64,000 bases of DNA from Chloroflexota bacterium. GTDB taxonomy: Bacteria > Chloroflexota > Dehalococcoidia > DSTF01 > RBG-16-68-14. Where the stretch lies: positions 124,001 through 188,000 of the forward strand of contig JAJCYW010000020.1 of NCBI GenBank assembly GCA_029262675.1, given 5' to 3'. The position numbers and the translations under genes were made by a program. The notes below the pieces were generated by a model. The model was given only the letters and a program-made list of their open reading frames with translations. It searched no databases and was not told the origin of the DNA. Shown one piece after another: positions 7,968 to 19,015 of this stretch (its first letter is position 1; each line of letters starts with the position of its first letter).

Positions 7968-9317
7968 CTACTCCAGCCCTAACTGCTTCTGGTAGTCGTC
8001 TTCCAGGGCGAGTAGGGTGCCGTTCTCCAGGAAGCCGTCGTACGGAAGCTTCAGCGCGGCGCTGACCAGTTCGGCCGGGAAGGGCAGGTTCGGCTTCGTT
8101 GCGATCACGCCCTGCTCCTCCAACGCCGCCAGTTCATCTGCGTCGAGCCCGAGCAGCCCGCCGAGGATCTCCTCGTTGTGCTGGCCCAGGGTCGGCGCGG
8201 GGCCGGCGACGTCCGCGTCGAAGGCGCTGAATTTCGCCGCCAGGTGGCGCTGGACGGGGCGCTTACCCTGGTGCGGCTGATCGATGATTTCGAACTGGCC
8301 GCGGGCCTTGAACTGGGCGTCCAACAGCGCCTCTTTGCCGTTCAGCACCGGCGCGGCTTTGACGCCCGCCTTCTGTAGCAAATGGAACGCCTCGTAGTGC
8401 TCCTGGCCGTTCGTCCAGCTTTCGATGAGGGTGTCCAGCTCATCGTGGTGCTCTAGCCGGCCGTCCACCGTCGCGAAGCGTTTGTCCGCGGCCCAGTCGC
8501 TGTGTCCAGCGGCGTCGCAGAATGCGGCCCACTCGTCGTCGCTCTCGATCGAGATCACGATCCAGTCGTCGTCGCCGCTGCAACGGTAGCAACCCTGCGG
8601 CGCGGCCCAGCGGCTGCGATTGCCGATGCGTTCTGGCAGCCGGCCGTTCATCGCGTAGTCCGTCAGCGCCCCGCCAACGAGGGGCACGGCGGCCTCCTGC
8701 TCCGACAGATCGATGTACTGGCCCTTCCCCGTGCGTCGGCGGTAGTGCAGCGCCGCTAGCACTGCGCCCGCGCCGATGAAACCGGAGTAGGGGTCGGTGA
8801 ACGAGAGGCCGCTGCGCACCGGTGGGCCGCCCACGTAACCCGTGAGCTGTGAAACGCCCGATGCGGGTTCCAGGCCCATGCCGTACGCCGCCCAGTCAGA
8901 TAACGGGCCGTCCTGGCCGTAACCTGAGAGCGAGATCATGACGATGTCCGGCTTGATCTGGCGGACGTGTTCGTAATCCAGCTCAAACGCGCGCATCACG
9001 CGAGGCGTGAAGCTCTCCGCGAGGACGTCCGATTCCGCGATGATGCGGCGCAGCAGTTCCAGCCCGCGCGGCTGCGCTAGGTCGAGGACGACCTCCTTCT
9101 TGCCGGCGTTGCGGATGCAGAAGTAGAGCGTGCGCTCCCACGGCACGTCTTTGCCGTCGTTGTCTGTATGGATCAGGTTGCGCGTGATGTCGACGCGGTT
9201 CGGCGACTCGAGGCGGATCACCTCGGCGCCCAGGTCGGCGAGGATGCGCGTGCAGGTGGGCCCGGCGAAGACCTGCGTCAGGTCTATCACCCGCAGGCCG
9301 TCCAGAGGCTTACTCAT
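7968..9317 (-). CDS. CaiB/BaiF (class III) CoA-transferase
   Basis: A 449-residue family III CoA-transferase, which moves CoA between carboxylic acids through an aspartyl-CoA intermediate. The N-terminus has the usual LRVIDLTQVFAGP. The expected catalytic aspartate is Asp175 in FTDPYSG, and GKGQYIDLS follows as in relatives. The length is slightly above the usual 380-420. Its start overlaps the end of the upstream CoA-transferase by eight bases, so the two are likely co-translated and may form a heteromeric enzyme, as for some known two-subunit members (inference). Possible substrates are carnitine-like, aromatic or branched acids. Confidence 0.92.
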   Translation of the reverse strand: MSKPLDGLRVIDLTQVFAGPTCTRILADLGAEVIRLESPNRVDITRNLIHTDNDGKDVPWERTLYFCIRNAGKKEVVLDLAQPRGLELLRRIIAESDVLAESFTPRVMRAFELDYEHVRQIKPDIVMISLSGYGQDGPLSDWAAYGMGLEPASGVSQLTGYVGGPPVRSGLSFTDPYSGFIGAGAVLAALHYRRRTGKGQYIDLSEQEAAVPLVGGALTDYAMNGRLPERIGNRSRWAAPQGCYRCSGDDDWIVISIESDDEWAAFCDAAGHSDWAADKRFATVDGRLEHHDELDTLIESWTNGQEHYEAFHLLQKAGVKAAPVLNGKEALLDAQFKARGQFEIIDQPHQGKRPVQRHLAAKFSAFDADVAGPAPTLGQHNEEILGGLLGLDADELAALEEQGVIATKPNLPFPAELVSAALKLPYDGFLENGTLLALEDDYQKQLGLE

Positions 9318-10485
9318 CGGCCAGCTCGCTGTTGTGCTCGCCCAGCGTCGGGGCGCAGGAGAGCTCTGCTGGCGTCTCGCTCATGCGGAACGGGTGGCCG
9401 GCGTAGGTCAGCTCGCCGGCCCGCGGATGGCCGATCTTCTGGAAGAAGCGGCGGGCCTGTAGGTGCTCGCTCTCGACGAGGTCCTGCACCGTCGGCACGT
9501 GGGCGAACGGCATCCGTAGCGCCTGCGCTAACTCGACGATCTCCTCCTTCGTGTGTTCGTCCAGCCATGGCTGCAGTAGCTCGTCGACCTCGCGCCAGCG
9601 GATCATGCGCTCCTGTCCGCTCTGGAAGAGGGGCTGCTGGTCCATCTCGATGTTCCCCATCAGCAGCGCCATTGGCGAGACGGCGCCGTCCTGTGGCAGG
9701 CCGCGCTGGGGGAAGCCTGCGGCGCCGGGGATGACGACGATGTGACCGTCCTTGCAGGCCATGATGTCCATCGGGTAGCCAAAGACGTGGCGTGAGTAGA
9801 AACGCCGCCGTATCGCGCCCTGGAAGCCGTACATCGCGGCGTTGTACTCGTCGGCGCAGGCTGCGGCGTCCGCCATCGCCACCTCGACGAGCTGCCCGGC
9901 CGATTCCTTCTCTCGGTACGCTAGCGCTGACAGCGCGCCGATCCAGGCGTGGATGCCGGCGATGTACTCCGCGGGCGCGCCGCCCGTTGTCAGCGGCTCG
10001 CGGTCCGGATCTCCGGTGTTGTACATGATGGTGCTCATCGCCATCGCGGTGATCGAGTTGCCGGCGTAGTCCTTGTACGGCCCCGTGTGGCCGAACGGGG
10101 TGATGGAGACGTAGACCAGGTTTGGGAACTCGCTCTTGAGGTCCTCGTAGCCGAGGCCGAGTGCCGCCATTACGGCTGGGCCGCTGCTCTCGACGAAGAC
10201 ATCGGCGGTAGCCAGCAGCTTCTTAACCAGCGCGAGGCCGGGCATCCGGCCCGCGTCCAGCGTCACGCTCTTCTTGCCCGTATTGAGGTGCAAGAAGAGG
10301 CCGCTCCGCTCTGGGTCGGCCTCATCGTCAGGGAAGGGGCCCATCGTGCGCGAGACATCGCCCTGCGGCGGCTCGACCTTGACGACGTCCGCGCCCATGT
10401 CTGCGAAGAGCTTGGTGCAGTACGGACCTGCGATCCGCTGTGAGAGGTCGACGATGCGTAGATCTGAGAGCGCTTGTTCGGCCAT
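9310..10485 (-). CDS. CaiB/BaiF (class III) CoA-transferase with Glu at the catalytic position
   Basis: A 391-residue paralogue of the next gene. The N-terminus (LRIVDLSQRIAGP) and the fold signatures, including a GQLVEVAMADA stretch, are clear. At the site where the family has the catalytic aspartate, four residues before a conserved glycine, the sequence reads AEYIAG with Glu173. The subunit may therefore be structural or regulatory and depend on the aspartate of its partner, or the longer side chain may be tolerated. The start ATG at 10485 has no strong ribosome-binding site. It is the first gene of the transcript that continues through the second CoA-transferase, tag and an SDR. Confidence 0.9.
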   Translation of the reverse strand: MAEQALSDLRIVDLSQRIAGPYCTKLFADMGADVVKVEPPQGDVSRTMGPFPDDEADPERSGLFLHLNTGKKSVTLDAGRMPGLALVKKLLATADVFVESSGPAVMAALGLGYEDLKSEFPNLVYVSITPFGHTGPYKDYAGNSITAMAMSTIMYNTGDPDREPLTTGGAPAEYIAGIHAWIGALSALAYREKESAGQLVEVAMADAAACADEYNAAMYGFQGAIRRRFYSRHVFGYPMDIMACKDGHIVVIPGAAGFPQRGLPQDGAVSPMALLMGNIEMDQQPLFQSGQERMIRWREVDELLQPWLDEHTKEEIVELAQALRMPFAHVPTVQDLVESEHLQARRFFQKIGHPRAGELTYAGHPFRMSETPAELSCAPTLGEHNSELADE

Positions 10486-11058
10486 GGTTAACCCGTGCTC
10501 CTAACGAAGGCTGTGCGGCATCTGCGCCTTCGGCGTGTGCTCAACAGAGTGTGCCAGCAGAGGTAGGTATCATACACGGGGTGCAGTCTGCAGGCAAAGC
10601 CGGTAGCCTTGTGTGAAGTACGTCACACAAGGAGCGAAAGGTATCTGCTAGCATGGCTCTGCAGGGAGCGGATTCGAGTCGTTGACCTCCTACCCAGATC
10701 CCCCGCCTGTAGAAGCCTGCGCCGGTATCCAATACACCCCATTACCCCACCAGCAGCAGCCGGCGCAGGCTTCTCTTCATTAATTGCCCCACGGGCTTTC
10801 GCCTGTGGAAGCATGTAGCAACGAAGCCTTCATTCCCAAGACTTGTGTGAACCAGTTCCGCAACGTGCCTTCGCTTGTGGGCGCAGGTGCGCTCAGGCCT
10901 CTAGTTCTTTTCCCGGCACCGGCTGCCTTGTTAGGCCCCACAGGCGTATGCTAGCGACGGCCGGTTGCTTTCGCCGAGTTTGCGCAGCAGGGCGCTGTCG
11001 CAGGCCGGGGCGGCCCAACGAATGCGTAAGCCTGCCGGCGGCAGGCTGCATTCGCCAA
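10486..11058. other. Gene-free spacer rich in inverted repeats
   Basis: No convincing gene was found in this interval; the open frames here are short and lack ribosome-binding sites. The main structure is a perfect 15-bp inverted repeat, AGAAGCCTGCGCCGG (10711-10725) and its complement (10760-10774), around a 34-base loop. GCAGGC-containing fragments recur at 11025-11050. Two similar segments (CTTTCGCCTGTGG near 10800 and CTTCGCTTGTGGG near 10870) suggest decayed copies of a repeat. It must also hold the promoter of the CoA-transferase transcript, but I could not place it. Confidence 0.6.
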
Positions 11059-11086
11059 GCTGTCTCAGGCTGAAGCCTGAGACAGC
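11059..11086 (-). terminator. Hairpin terminator after the lipoprotein hydrolase gene
   Basis: GCTGTCTCAGGCT (11059-11071) pairs perfectly with AGCCTGAGACAGC (11074-11086). The hairpin abuts the stop codon of the minus-strand gene that ends at 11088. It lacks a strong T-run, which is common in GC-rich genomes. Confidence 0.75.
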
Positions 11087-11087
11087 C

Positions 11088-13022
11088 CTAGTCGTTGTCG
11101 TCAAGCGTTAGGTCCAGCGTGCGCTGCTCGGAGGCTAGGTCGTTGACCTGCGTCCCTCTCGTTTCGTTGCCGTTGACCAGGAATGTGATCTCAGCCCCGG
11201 CCTCGCAGCCGGGCACCGCAACGGGACCGGCGACGCGCAGCCTGTACGTCTCCGTATCGACGTTGCCCATCACGATGTGTGGCAGAGACGCCACGCCGCA
11301 GAGCGTCTCGCCGATGTAGGCTTCGAATGCGGTACCGGGGCGGAAGGGCGCTTCGTCGTCGTCGAGCAGCGTTCCGGTCAACTCCGTCACCGGCAGCGAG
11401 ACGCCCGCGGGGTCGGCGCTCGAGAACGACGCGTCGAACGTCAACTCCGTGCCGTCCGGCCACGACGCCAGTTCCTGCGAAAAGACGCGCTCGCGGCTCT
11501 CCGAGTCGAACGCGGACACGTAAATTTGCGCGCCCGGCGTTCCGCAGCCGTGTACTTCCGTGTCGCTTGCCGCCGTTAGGCTGTAGCTGCCGTTGTCGAC
11601 GGGAGAAAAGGACGTGAAGGCGCACATCGCCTCCAACCCGTCGCGGCGGACGATCACGCCGAGGACGAAGTCATTGAACGGCGCACCGTCCATGGTGAGT
11701 GTCCCGGTAATAGAGAGCCGCTCGTCGGCGCCGGGCGCTGCGTCGGCCTCCGGCGAGCCGAGCCGTGGCGCCGATGTGAAGTCGGCGCCGAGCGTAGTGA
11801 GGTCGGCGGCGCGGATGTCTTCGGCATCAGGCTCGTCGCCGCGCACCCACTCGACAAGATCCTCGAAGCCGTTCTCCCACTCGGTGTTGGTGAACGTGCA
11901 GTGCCCGGGGGATTGCACGGCGCGCTGTACCAGGAAGTGGCTCTTCTCCGCTGCCTCCACGGCGTCAGCGTAGGTCTGCTGCTGGCTGATGGGCACGAAG
12001 AAGTCGCCCGTCGTGTGTAGCGTCAACAGCGGCATGAGGAGGACGCCGGTTGGATCGTTGCCGTCGGTGAAAACCGTGAACGCGTCGCCTGCGTCGACAC
12101 GGATAGCCCCGGCGTTGAACTCCTCGCTGGTGACGCTGCTGAGCGGCCCCAGCTCGTAGACCGTGTCGGGGTTCCCGTACAGCCCTGCCGGGATGCTGAG
12201 TTCGACGAACTGGAAGTTGGAAGAGATCTGCGCGATTGTGGCTTCGCGGTCGAACGCGCGCGGGCCGCCCGTGAGGTCGATGACGATATCGACGAGCCGG
12301 TCGCGGGTCGCCGTTTCGGCGAGGGCGGGCGCGATGCGCTCCGCGATCAACGCATCTGCCGACGAGGCGTCGTAGTCGGCCTGCGTGAGACCGCTCACAT
12401 AGGCGGCTGCGACGAAGAAGTCCCCGAGGTAGTTCAGCTCAGCAGAGTTGCCCGCAATCCCGCAGAGCCCAAGGCCTCCCGCGAATCGCTCTGGGTAGCG
12501 CTCCGCCGCGATCTGGACGGCGCCGCCGCCCATCGATTGGCCGGTGATGTAGGTCCTGCGCGGCCGGCCGAACTCGACGGCGAAGTAATCCCAAAGCGCC
12601 GCCGTCTCGTCGGCTGCCAGGCCGGGCACCAGGCTGTTGCTGCTGAAACTGCTCGCGGCCCAGGCGTAGCCGTTGCGGATCAGGTAGCTGCGGATGGCCG
12701 GTTGGTCGACCTCCAGCGTCGGGGCGAAGTTGTGGAAGCCGTGGAGGAAGAGCACTAGGTCGCCGTTCCAGTCGGCCGGGATCTCGATCTGGTAGGTGCT
12801 GCCGCCTAGTCGCCCAAAGTCGGCTTCGGCGCCGGGCAGCGCGTCGAAGCTGGGGTCGCCGTAGGTGGCGCCGTCCGGCTCGGCGGCGTAGTCGACGGCG
12901 GCTGGCAGCGGGCGGGGCGTCCGCGTGGGCTGCGGCGCATCGTCTCCACCGCCGCCTCCGCAGGCAGCGGCGAGCGCGATGACGATTGTAGATAGGCAGG
13001 CGATCAGGAGACGCATAGACAT
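11088..13022 (-). CDS. Secreted lipoprotein alpha/beta hydrolase with C-terminal beta repeats
   Basis: About 644 residues. The N-terminus is a lipoprotein signal ending in LAAAC followed by glycines, so the mature protein should be lipid-anchored outside the membrane. The hydrolase domain has LFLHGFHNF as oxyanion strand, the nucleophile elbow GQSMGGG, an acid in LHTTGDFFVP and a histidine in SPGHCTF. This resembles tannase/feruloyl-esterase or polyester-depolymerase-like hydrolases. The last 220 residues carry two related beta-rich modules of the pattern TGTL...GxxFxxxI...C...GCxxGAxI. The start is placed at an ATG just before the signal sequence (13022 or 13016); an upstream ATG at 13064 is possible but has no ribosome-binding site. 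Confidence 0.85.
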   Translation of the reverse strand: MSMRLLIACLSTIVIALAAACGGGGGDDAPQPTRTPRPLPAAVDYAAEPDGATYGDPSFDALPGAEADFGRLGGSTYQIEIPADWNGDLVLFLHGFHNFAPTLEVDQPAIRSYLIRNGYAWAASSFSSNSLVPGLAADETAALWDYFAVEFGRPRRTYITGQSMGGGAVQIAAERYPERFAGGLGLCGIAGNSAELNYLGDFFVAAAYVSGLTQADYDASSADALIAERIAPALAETATRDRLVDIVIDLTGGPRAFDREATIAQISSNFQFVELSIPAGLYGNPDTVYELGPLSSVTSEEFNAGAIRVDAGDAFTVFTDGNDPTGVLLMPLLTLHTTGDFFVPISQQQTYADAVEAAEKSHFLVQRAVQSPGHCTFTNTEWENGFEDLVEWVRGDEPDAEDIRAADLTTLGADFTSAPRLGSPEADAAPGADERLSITGTLTMDGAPFNDFVLGVIVRRDGLEAMCAFTSFSPVDNGSYSLTAASDTEVHGCGTPGAQIYVSAFDSESRERVFSQELASWPDGTELTFDASFSSADPAGVSLPVTELTGTLLDDDEAPFRPGTAFEAYIGETLCGVASLPHIVMGNVDTETYRLRVAGPVAVPGCEAGAEITFLVNGNETRGTQVNDLASEQRTLDLTLDDND

Positions 13023-13141
13023 GGGGAGTGTTCTTTCGACTACAGAATCGGCGATCATGGACATGAAGCCGTACGAGATCGCGGGCGTACGGCAGTCCGC
13101 AGTATACGCGCGGCCACGTCGCGGAGCAATGTAATCGGTCG

Positions 13142-14017
13142 CTAGAGCAGCAGCTTCTTGGGGGCGCCGCCGGCCGCCCGCCGAACGTTGTGCATCAGGT
13201 AGCGAGTGTACTCGCCGTCCGGCACCTCATCGATCGAACAGCGGTCCGGGCGGGCGAGCGCGGTGGCAACACGGGCCGCGACATCGGCGTAGGCCGCGTG
13301 GGTGTCCTCGTGAATCGCGAAGACGTCCGTGGCGTGGACCGCGACGGCGAGCTGGCGTTCGCAGAGGGAGAGCAGCCAGCCTAGCGTCAGCTCCGCCCAG
13401 CCCAGGTGGAATGCGGTCTCGCCAAACGAAAGCGCCAGCCTGCGGTTGTTCGACTCCGGTCCCACCTCCGCAAGCGTCGCGCCGAAGTTGGGGCGGCCCA
13501 GCTCGCTCGCCGGGCGATAGACGGCCCGCAGCTTTGCGTCCGCCGCCAGCGTCTCGCCGGCGAAGTAGCGGCCGATGCCGATGTCGACGGCCTTGTGCTC
13601 CTCATCGGGGACTAGGGCTCCGGCCAGCCACTCCATAAACAGCTCCATGTCCGTCGCGTGAAGCTGGTGCTGGGCGGCGATCTGCTCGCACGCCGCTCGG
13701 ACGAGGGGAGGGCAGGAGGCGTACGATCCGCGCAACGTCAGCATGCAAGCGTCCGCCAGAGCCAAATACGCGCGCGACCAGAGGCCCATCATGGCGGCGT
13801 AGGGGTGCTTGCGAAATGCTGAATGCGAGGCGTCGCTCGTGATGCGGAGTTGAAGCTGCATCGCCTCTTCGAAGAGGCGCAGATCGTCGCCGAGGATGAA
13901 AGTCGTCTGGCGGTGGGCGTCTTGTGCCGACGCGTCGTCGGGTTTGCTGGGCAAGTGATAGCCGTCCGGCAGTGGGATAGCGGACACGCGCTGGATGGGA
14001 GTCGGAGGTTCGTTCAT
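13142..14017 (-). CDS. Hypothetical protein, 291 residues
   Basis: Not recognised. A soluble, mostly helical-looking protein with several Trp and His residues and a conserved-looking core (AACEQIAAQHQLH). It has no signal peptide, membrane segment or known motif. The start is placed at the ATG at 14017, because a longer frame to 14125 adds an Arg/Cys-rich extension that reads like non-coding sequence. It stands alone between the subtilase and lipoprotein genes on the same strand. The repeated LRAACEQ and AFHLGWAEL helices recall proteins of the HEPN/abortive type only superficially, and I do not assign them. Confidence 0.6.
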   Translation of the reverse strand: MNEPPTPIQRVSAIPLPDGYHLPSKPDDASAQDAHRQTTFILGDDLRLFEEAMQLQLRITSDASHSAFRKHPYAAMMGLWSRAYLALADACMLTLRGSYASCPPLVRAACEQIAAQHQLHATDMELFMEWLAGALVPDEEHKAVDIGIGRYFAGETLAADAKLRAVYRPASELGRPNFGATLAEVGPESNNRRLALSFGETAFHLGWAELTLGWLLSLCERQLAVAVHATDVFAIHEDTHAAYADVAARVATALARPDRCSIDEVPDGEYTRYLMHNVRRAAGGAPKKLLL

Positions 14018-14190
14018 GCTCGGCCTACAGGTGGGGAACAGTTGCTGAATAATACCGCAGCCCGTGCGTCCGGGCCGTACAAGGCCGGACGATTGCGCTC
14101 GAAGTTGCGCCGACCGATTGGGCACTCCTGAATAGCGTTTGCGGCCGGATTGCCGCCCCGCTTGTTCGAAGCAGGAGTACCCTGGAAGAA

Positions 14191-14234
14191 CGCCCGCTCC
14201 CGCGGAGCGGGCGCAAGGCGCTTCGAAGAAGCGC
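14191..14234 (-). terminator. Tandem hairpin terminators after the subtilase gene
   Basis: Two adjacent perfect hairpins lie just beyond the subtilase stop at 14237. One has a 10-bp stem, CGCCCGCTCC with GGAGCGGGCG (14191-14213). The other has a 7-bp stem, GCGCTTC with GAAGCGC (14218-14234). Confidence 0.75.
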
Positions 14235-14236
14235 TC

Positions 14237-16777
<2,541 letters not shown>

Positions 16778-16940
16778 CGAAACCTCGAGTCTTGAATACG
16801 GTTTCAGCGGTCTCACGCCGAAACCAGTTCACGCATGGCGTGCTGCATCGATTATTGCATAACAGAACGCCTATTCATAGCTAGTAGTCGGCAGGCTGCT
16901 GAAGCAGTGAAGGCCTTGCTGCAATCTGGACGCGAACCCC

Positions 16941-16968
16941 TTGCCATCGGGTGCAGGTCTGTTATACT
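16941..16968 (+). promoter_or_regulatory. Predicted promoter of purA
   Basis: TTGCCA (16941-16946), a 16-base spacer and TATACT (16963-16968), with a TG one base before the -10 (extended -10). It lies about 85 bases before the purA start. Confidence 0.65.
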
Positions 16969-17055
16969 CCCCGCTGGGTTCACAGCGTCTGTGCCGCGAA
17001 CCTCTATCGCAGGAAGGAATCGAGAGGCGCTCCGATAGTCATCGGGGCGCGCAGT

Positions 17056-18339
17056 ATGTCAGCGTTCGTAGTTATCGGTGGCCAGTGGGGCGACGAGGGC
17101 AAGGGCCGAATGGTGGATCTGCTCGCGCAGGATGCCGCCATCATTGCGCGCTACTCGGCGGGGGACAACGCCGGCCACACGATTATCAACCATATGGGCA
17201 AGTTCGCGCTTCACCTGGTGCCGGCCGGCATCTTCTACCCGGAGAAGCTCTGCCTGATCGGGAACGGCGTCGTCGTGAACCCGGCCGTGCTGCTCGCCGA
17301 GATCGAGCAGCTCGAGTCGCGCGGCGTCGGCACGAAGAACCTCTTCGTCAGCGACCGCGCGCAGGTGCTGATGCCGTACCACCCCGTGCTGGATGTGGTG
17401 GAGGAGGAAGCCCGCGGCGATGCGGCGATAGGCACGACGAAGCGCGGCGTCGGTCCGGCCTACGTCGACAAGGTGGCCCGGCAGGGTATCCGGATGGGCG
17501 ACTTGATCGACCCCGACGCCCTGCGAGCAAGGCTGGAGTTGGTGCTGCCAGTGAAAAACAGAATGCTGCAGGGCATGTACAACGCAGAGCCGTTCGATCT
17601 CGAGGAGCTGCTGCAGCAGTCGCTTGAGCTCGGCTGCAAGCTAAAGCAGTACGTCCGCGATACGGGCGCCATCGTCCGCGAGGCTATTGGTCGCGGGGAG
17701 AAGGTGCTGCTGGAAGGCGCGCAGGGCGCCCTGTTGGACCTGGACGCCGGCACGTACCCCTATGTCACGTCATCGGCGCCGCCGCCCCAGGCCGGAGGCG
17801 CGGCGATCGGTATCGGCATCGGTCCCACGCAGATCGAGCGCGTGATCGGCGTCTACAAGGCCTACATGACGCGCGTCGGCGAAGGGCCGATGCCGACGGA
17901 GCTACTGGATGAGACCGGCCACATCCTGCGCGGCGCAGGTCCCGCGCCGGAGTTCGGCGCGACGACTGGACGGCCGCGCCGCTGCGGCTGGTTCGATGCG
18001 CTGGCATCGCGCTACAGCGTGCAGGTCAACGGCGTCACCGGCGCCGCGCTGACCAGGCTGGACGTGCTCGATATCTTCCCGGCCATCCAGCTCTGCGTTG
18101 CCTACGAGATCGACGGCGAGCGGATGGAGTCATTCCCATCGACGACCGCTGCGCTGGAGCGCGCGACGCCCATACTGGAGGAGGCGCCGGGTTGGCGGGA
18201 GAGCACGGCCGGCGTGCGTACGTTCGACGACCTGCCGCCCAACGCGCAGTCCTACGTGAAGCGCATAGAAGAGTTGCTCACGTGCCCCGTCGATATCGTT
18301 TCCGTTGGGCCGGAGCGCGACCAGGTCATCATTCGCTAG
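17056..18339 (+). CDS. purA: Adenylosuccinate synthetase
   Basis: A 427-residue cytosolic GTP-dependent enzyme that joins IMP and aspartate on the way to AMP. It has the N-terminal GGQWGDEGKG loop with catalytic Asp13 and the DNAGHT element with His41, the same spacing as in the E. coli enzyme. GTKRGVGPAY and the late GRPRRCGWFD segments are also canonical. The start at the ATG at 17056 gives the normal family length. Longer in-frame sequence upstream overlaps the promoter and is rejected. A CopD-like membrane gene follows 95 bp downstream. No other purine genes are near. Confidence 0.97.
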   Translation: MSAFVVIGGQWGDEGKGRMVDLLAQDAAIIARYSAGDNAGHTIINHMGKFALHLVPAGIFYPEKLCLIGNGVVVNPAVLLAEIEQLESRGVGTKNLFVSDRAQVLMPYHPVLDVVEEEARGDAAIGTTKRGVGPAYVDKVARQGIRMGDLIDPDALRARLELVLPVKNRMLQGMYNAEPFDLEELLQQSLELGCKLKQYVRDTGAIVREAIGRGEKVLLEGAQGALLDLDAGTYPYVTSSAPPPQAGGAAIGIGIGPTQIERVIGVYKAYMTRVGEGPMPTELLDETGHILRGAGPAPEFGATTGRPRRCGWFDALASRYSVQVNGVTGAALTRLDVLDIFPAIQLCVAYEIDGERMESFPSTTAALERATPILEEAPGWRESTAGVRTFDDLPPNAQSYVKRIEELLTCPVDIVSVGPERDQVIIR

Positions 18340-18434
18340 CGTAGCTTGGCCGTGCGGCCGCAGCCCAATCTCGATAGGGTGGTAACGACAGGCGGCCGCA
18401 GCCGACAATGCTGCGGCGCAATCTAGGAGACGTT

Positions 18435-18926
18435 ATGGGCGAAGCAATTAACCCTTGGATCCACATCCTTGCCGCCACTATCTGGCTCGGCCCTCAGGTC
18501 TTCCTCTTCATGGGCGCCGTTCCCGCGCTGCGTACGGTCGAGGACGTCCAGGCCCGCGCCAAGGCGATGCGCGTGCTGACGACCCGGTTCGGCTATCTGG
18601 CCTGGGGCGCGTTGGCCGTGCTGGTGATCACCGGCATTGCCAATCTCTACGAACAAGAGCAGTCCGTGAGCGAGCTCTTCGACCTCAACTTTGGCGTGAT
18701 ATTTCAGATCAAGATGACGCTCGTCGTTGCCACCGTTGTGCTCACAGCAATCCACAGCTTCGTCATCGGGCCGCGCATGCTCGATATGCAGGAGTCCGTC
18801 GCGGACGAGGCCCAGATCGCGTCGACACGGCGTCTCTCGATCATCATCTCGAGCGTCAACCTGCTGGTCGCCGTCGGCATCATCTTCTGCGCTGCGTTGC
18901 TGGACAGCACCTACGCGCTGGAGTAG
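18435..18926 (+). CDS. CopD-like/DUF2269-like integral membrane protein
   Basis: A 163-residue protein with four predicted membrane segments (about residues 8-28, 50-70, 80-105, 135-160). The first contains WIHILAATIWLG, the His/Trp pattern seen in CopD-like proteins. Relatives bind heme or copper or have unknown roles, so function is open. AGGAG precedes the ATG at 18435 by six bases. It may be read from the purA promoter. Confidence 0.72.
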   Translation: MGEAINPWIHILAATIWLGPQVFLFMGAVPALRTVEDVQARAKAMRVLTTRFGYLAWGALAVLVITGIANLYEQEQSVSELFDLNFGVIFQIKMTLVVATVVLTAIHSFVIGPRMLDMQESVADEAQIASTRRLSIIISSVNLLVAVGIIFCAALLDSTYALE

Positions 18927-18966
18927 GCGCTGCCCGCCGAACCTGTTTCAACAGTGGCTACGAGGG

Positions 18967-18992
18967 GCCCCACACGCAACCGCGTGTGGGGC
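18967..18992 (+). terminator. Hairpin after the CopD-like gene
   Basis: GCCCCACACGC (18967-18977) pairs perfectly with GCGTGTGGGGC (18982-18992) around a four-base loop. It is 41 bp after one stop and 23 bp before the next start. It may be a terminator or a leader element of the YchF-like gene. There is no T-run. Confidence 0.6.
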
Positions 18993-19015
18993 AATGCTAA
19001 AGTGAAACTAAGAAT

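Noticed and set aside
16951..17055. Upstream start for purA
   Set aside because: The extension overlaps the predicted promoter and is not part of the conserved enzyme.
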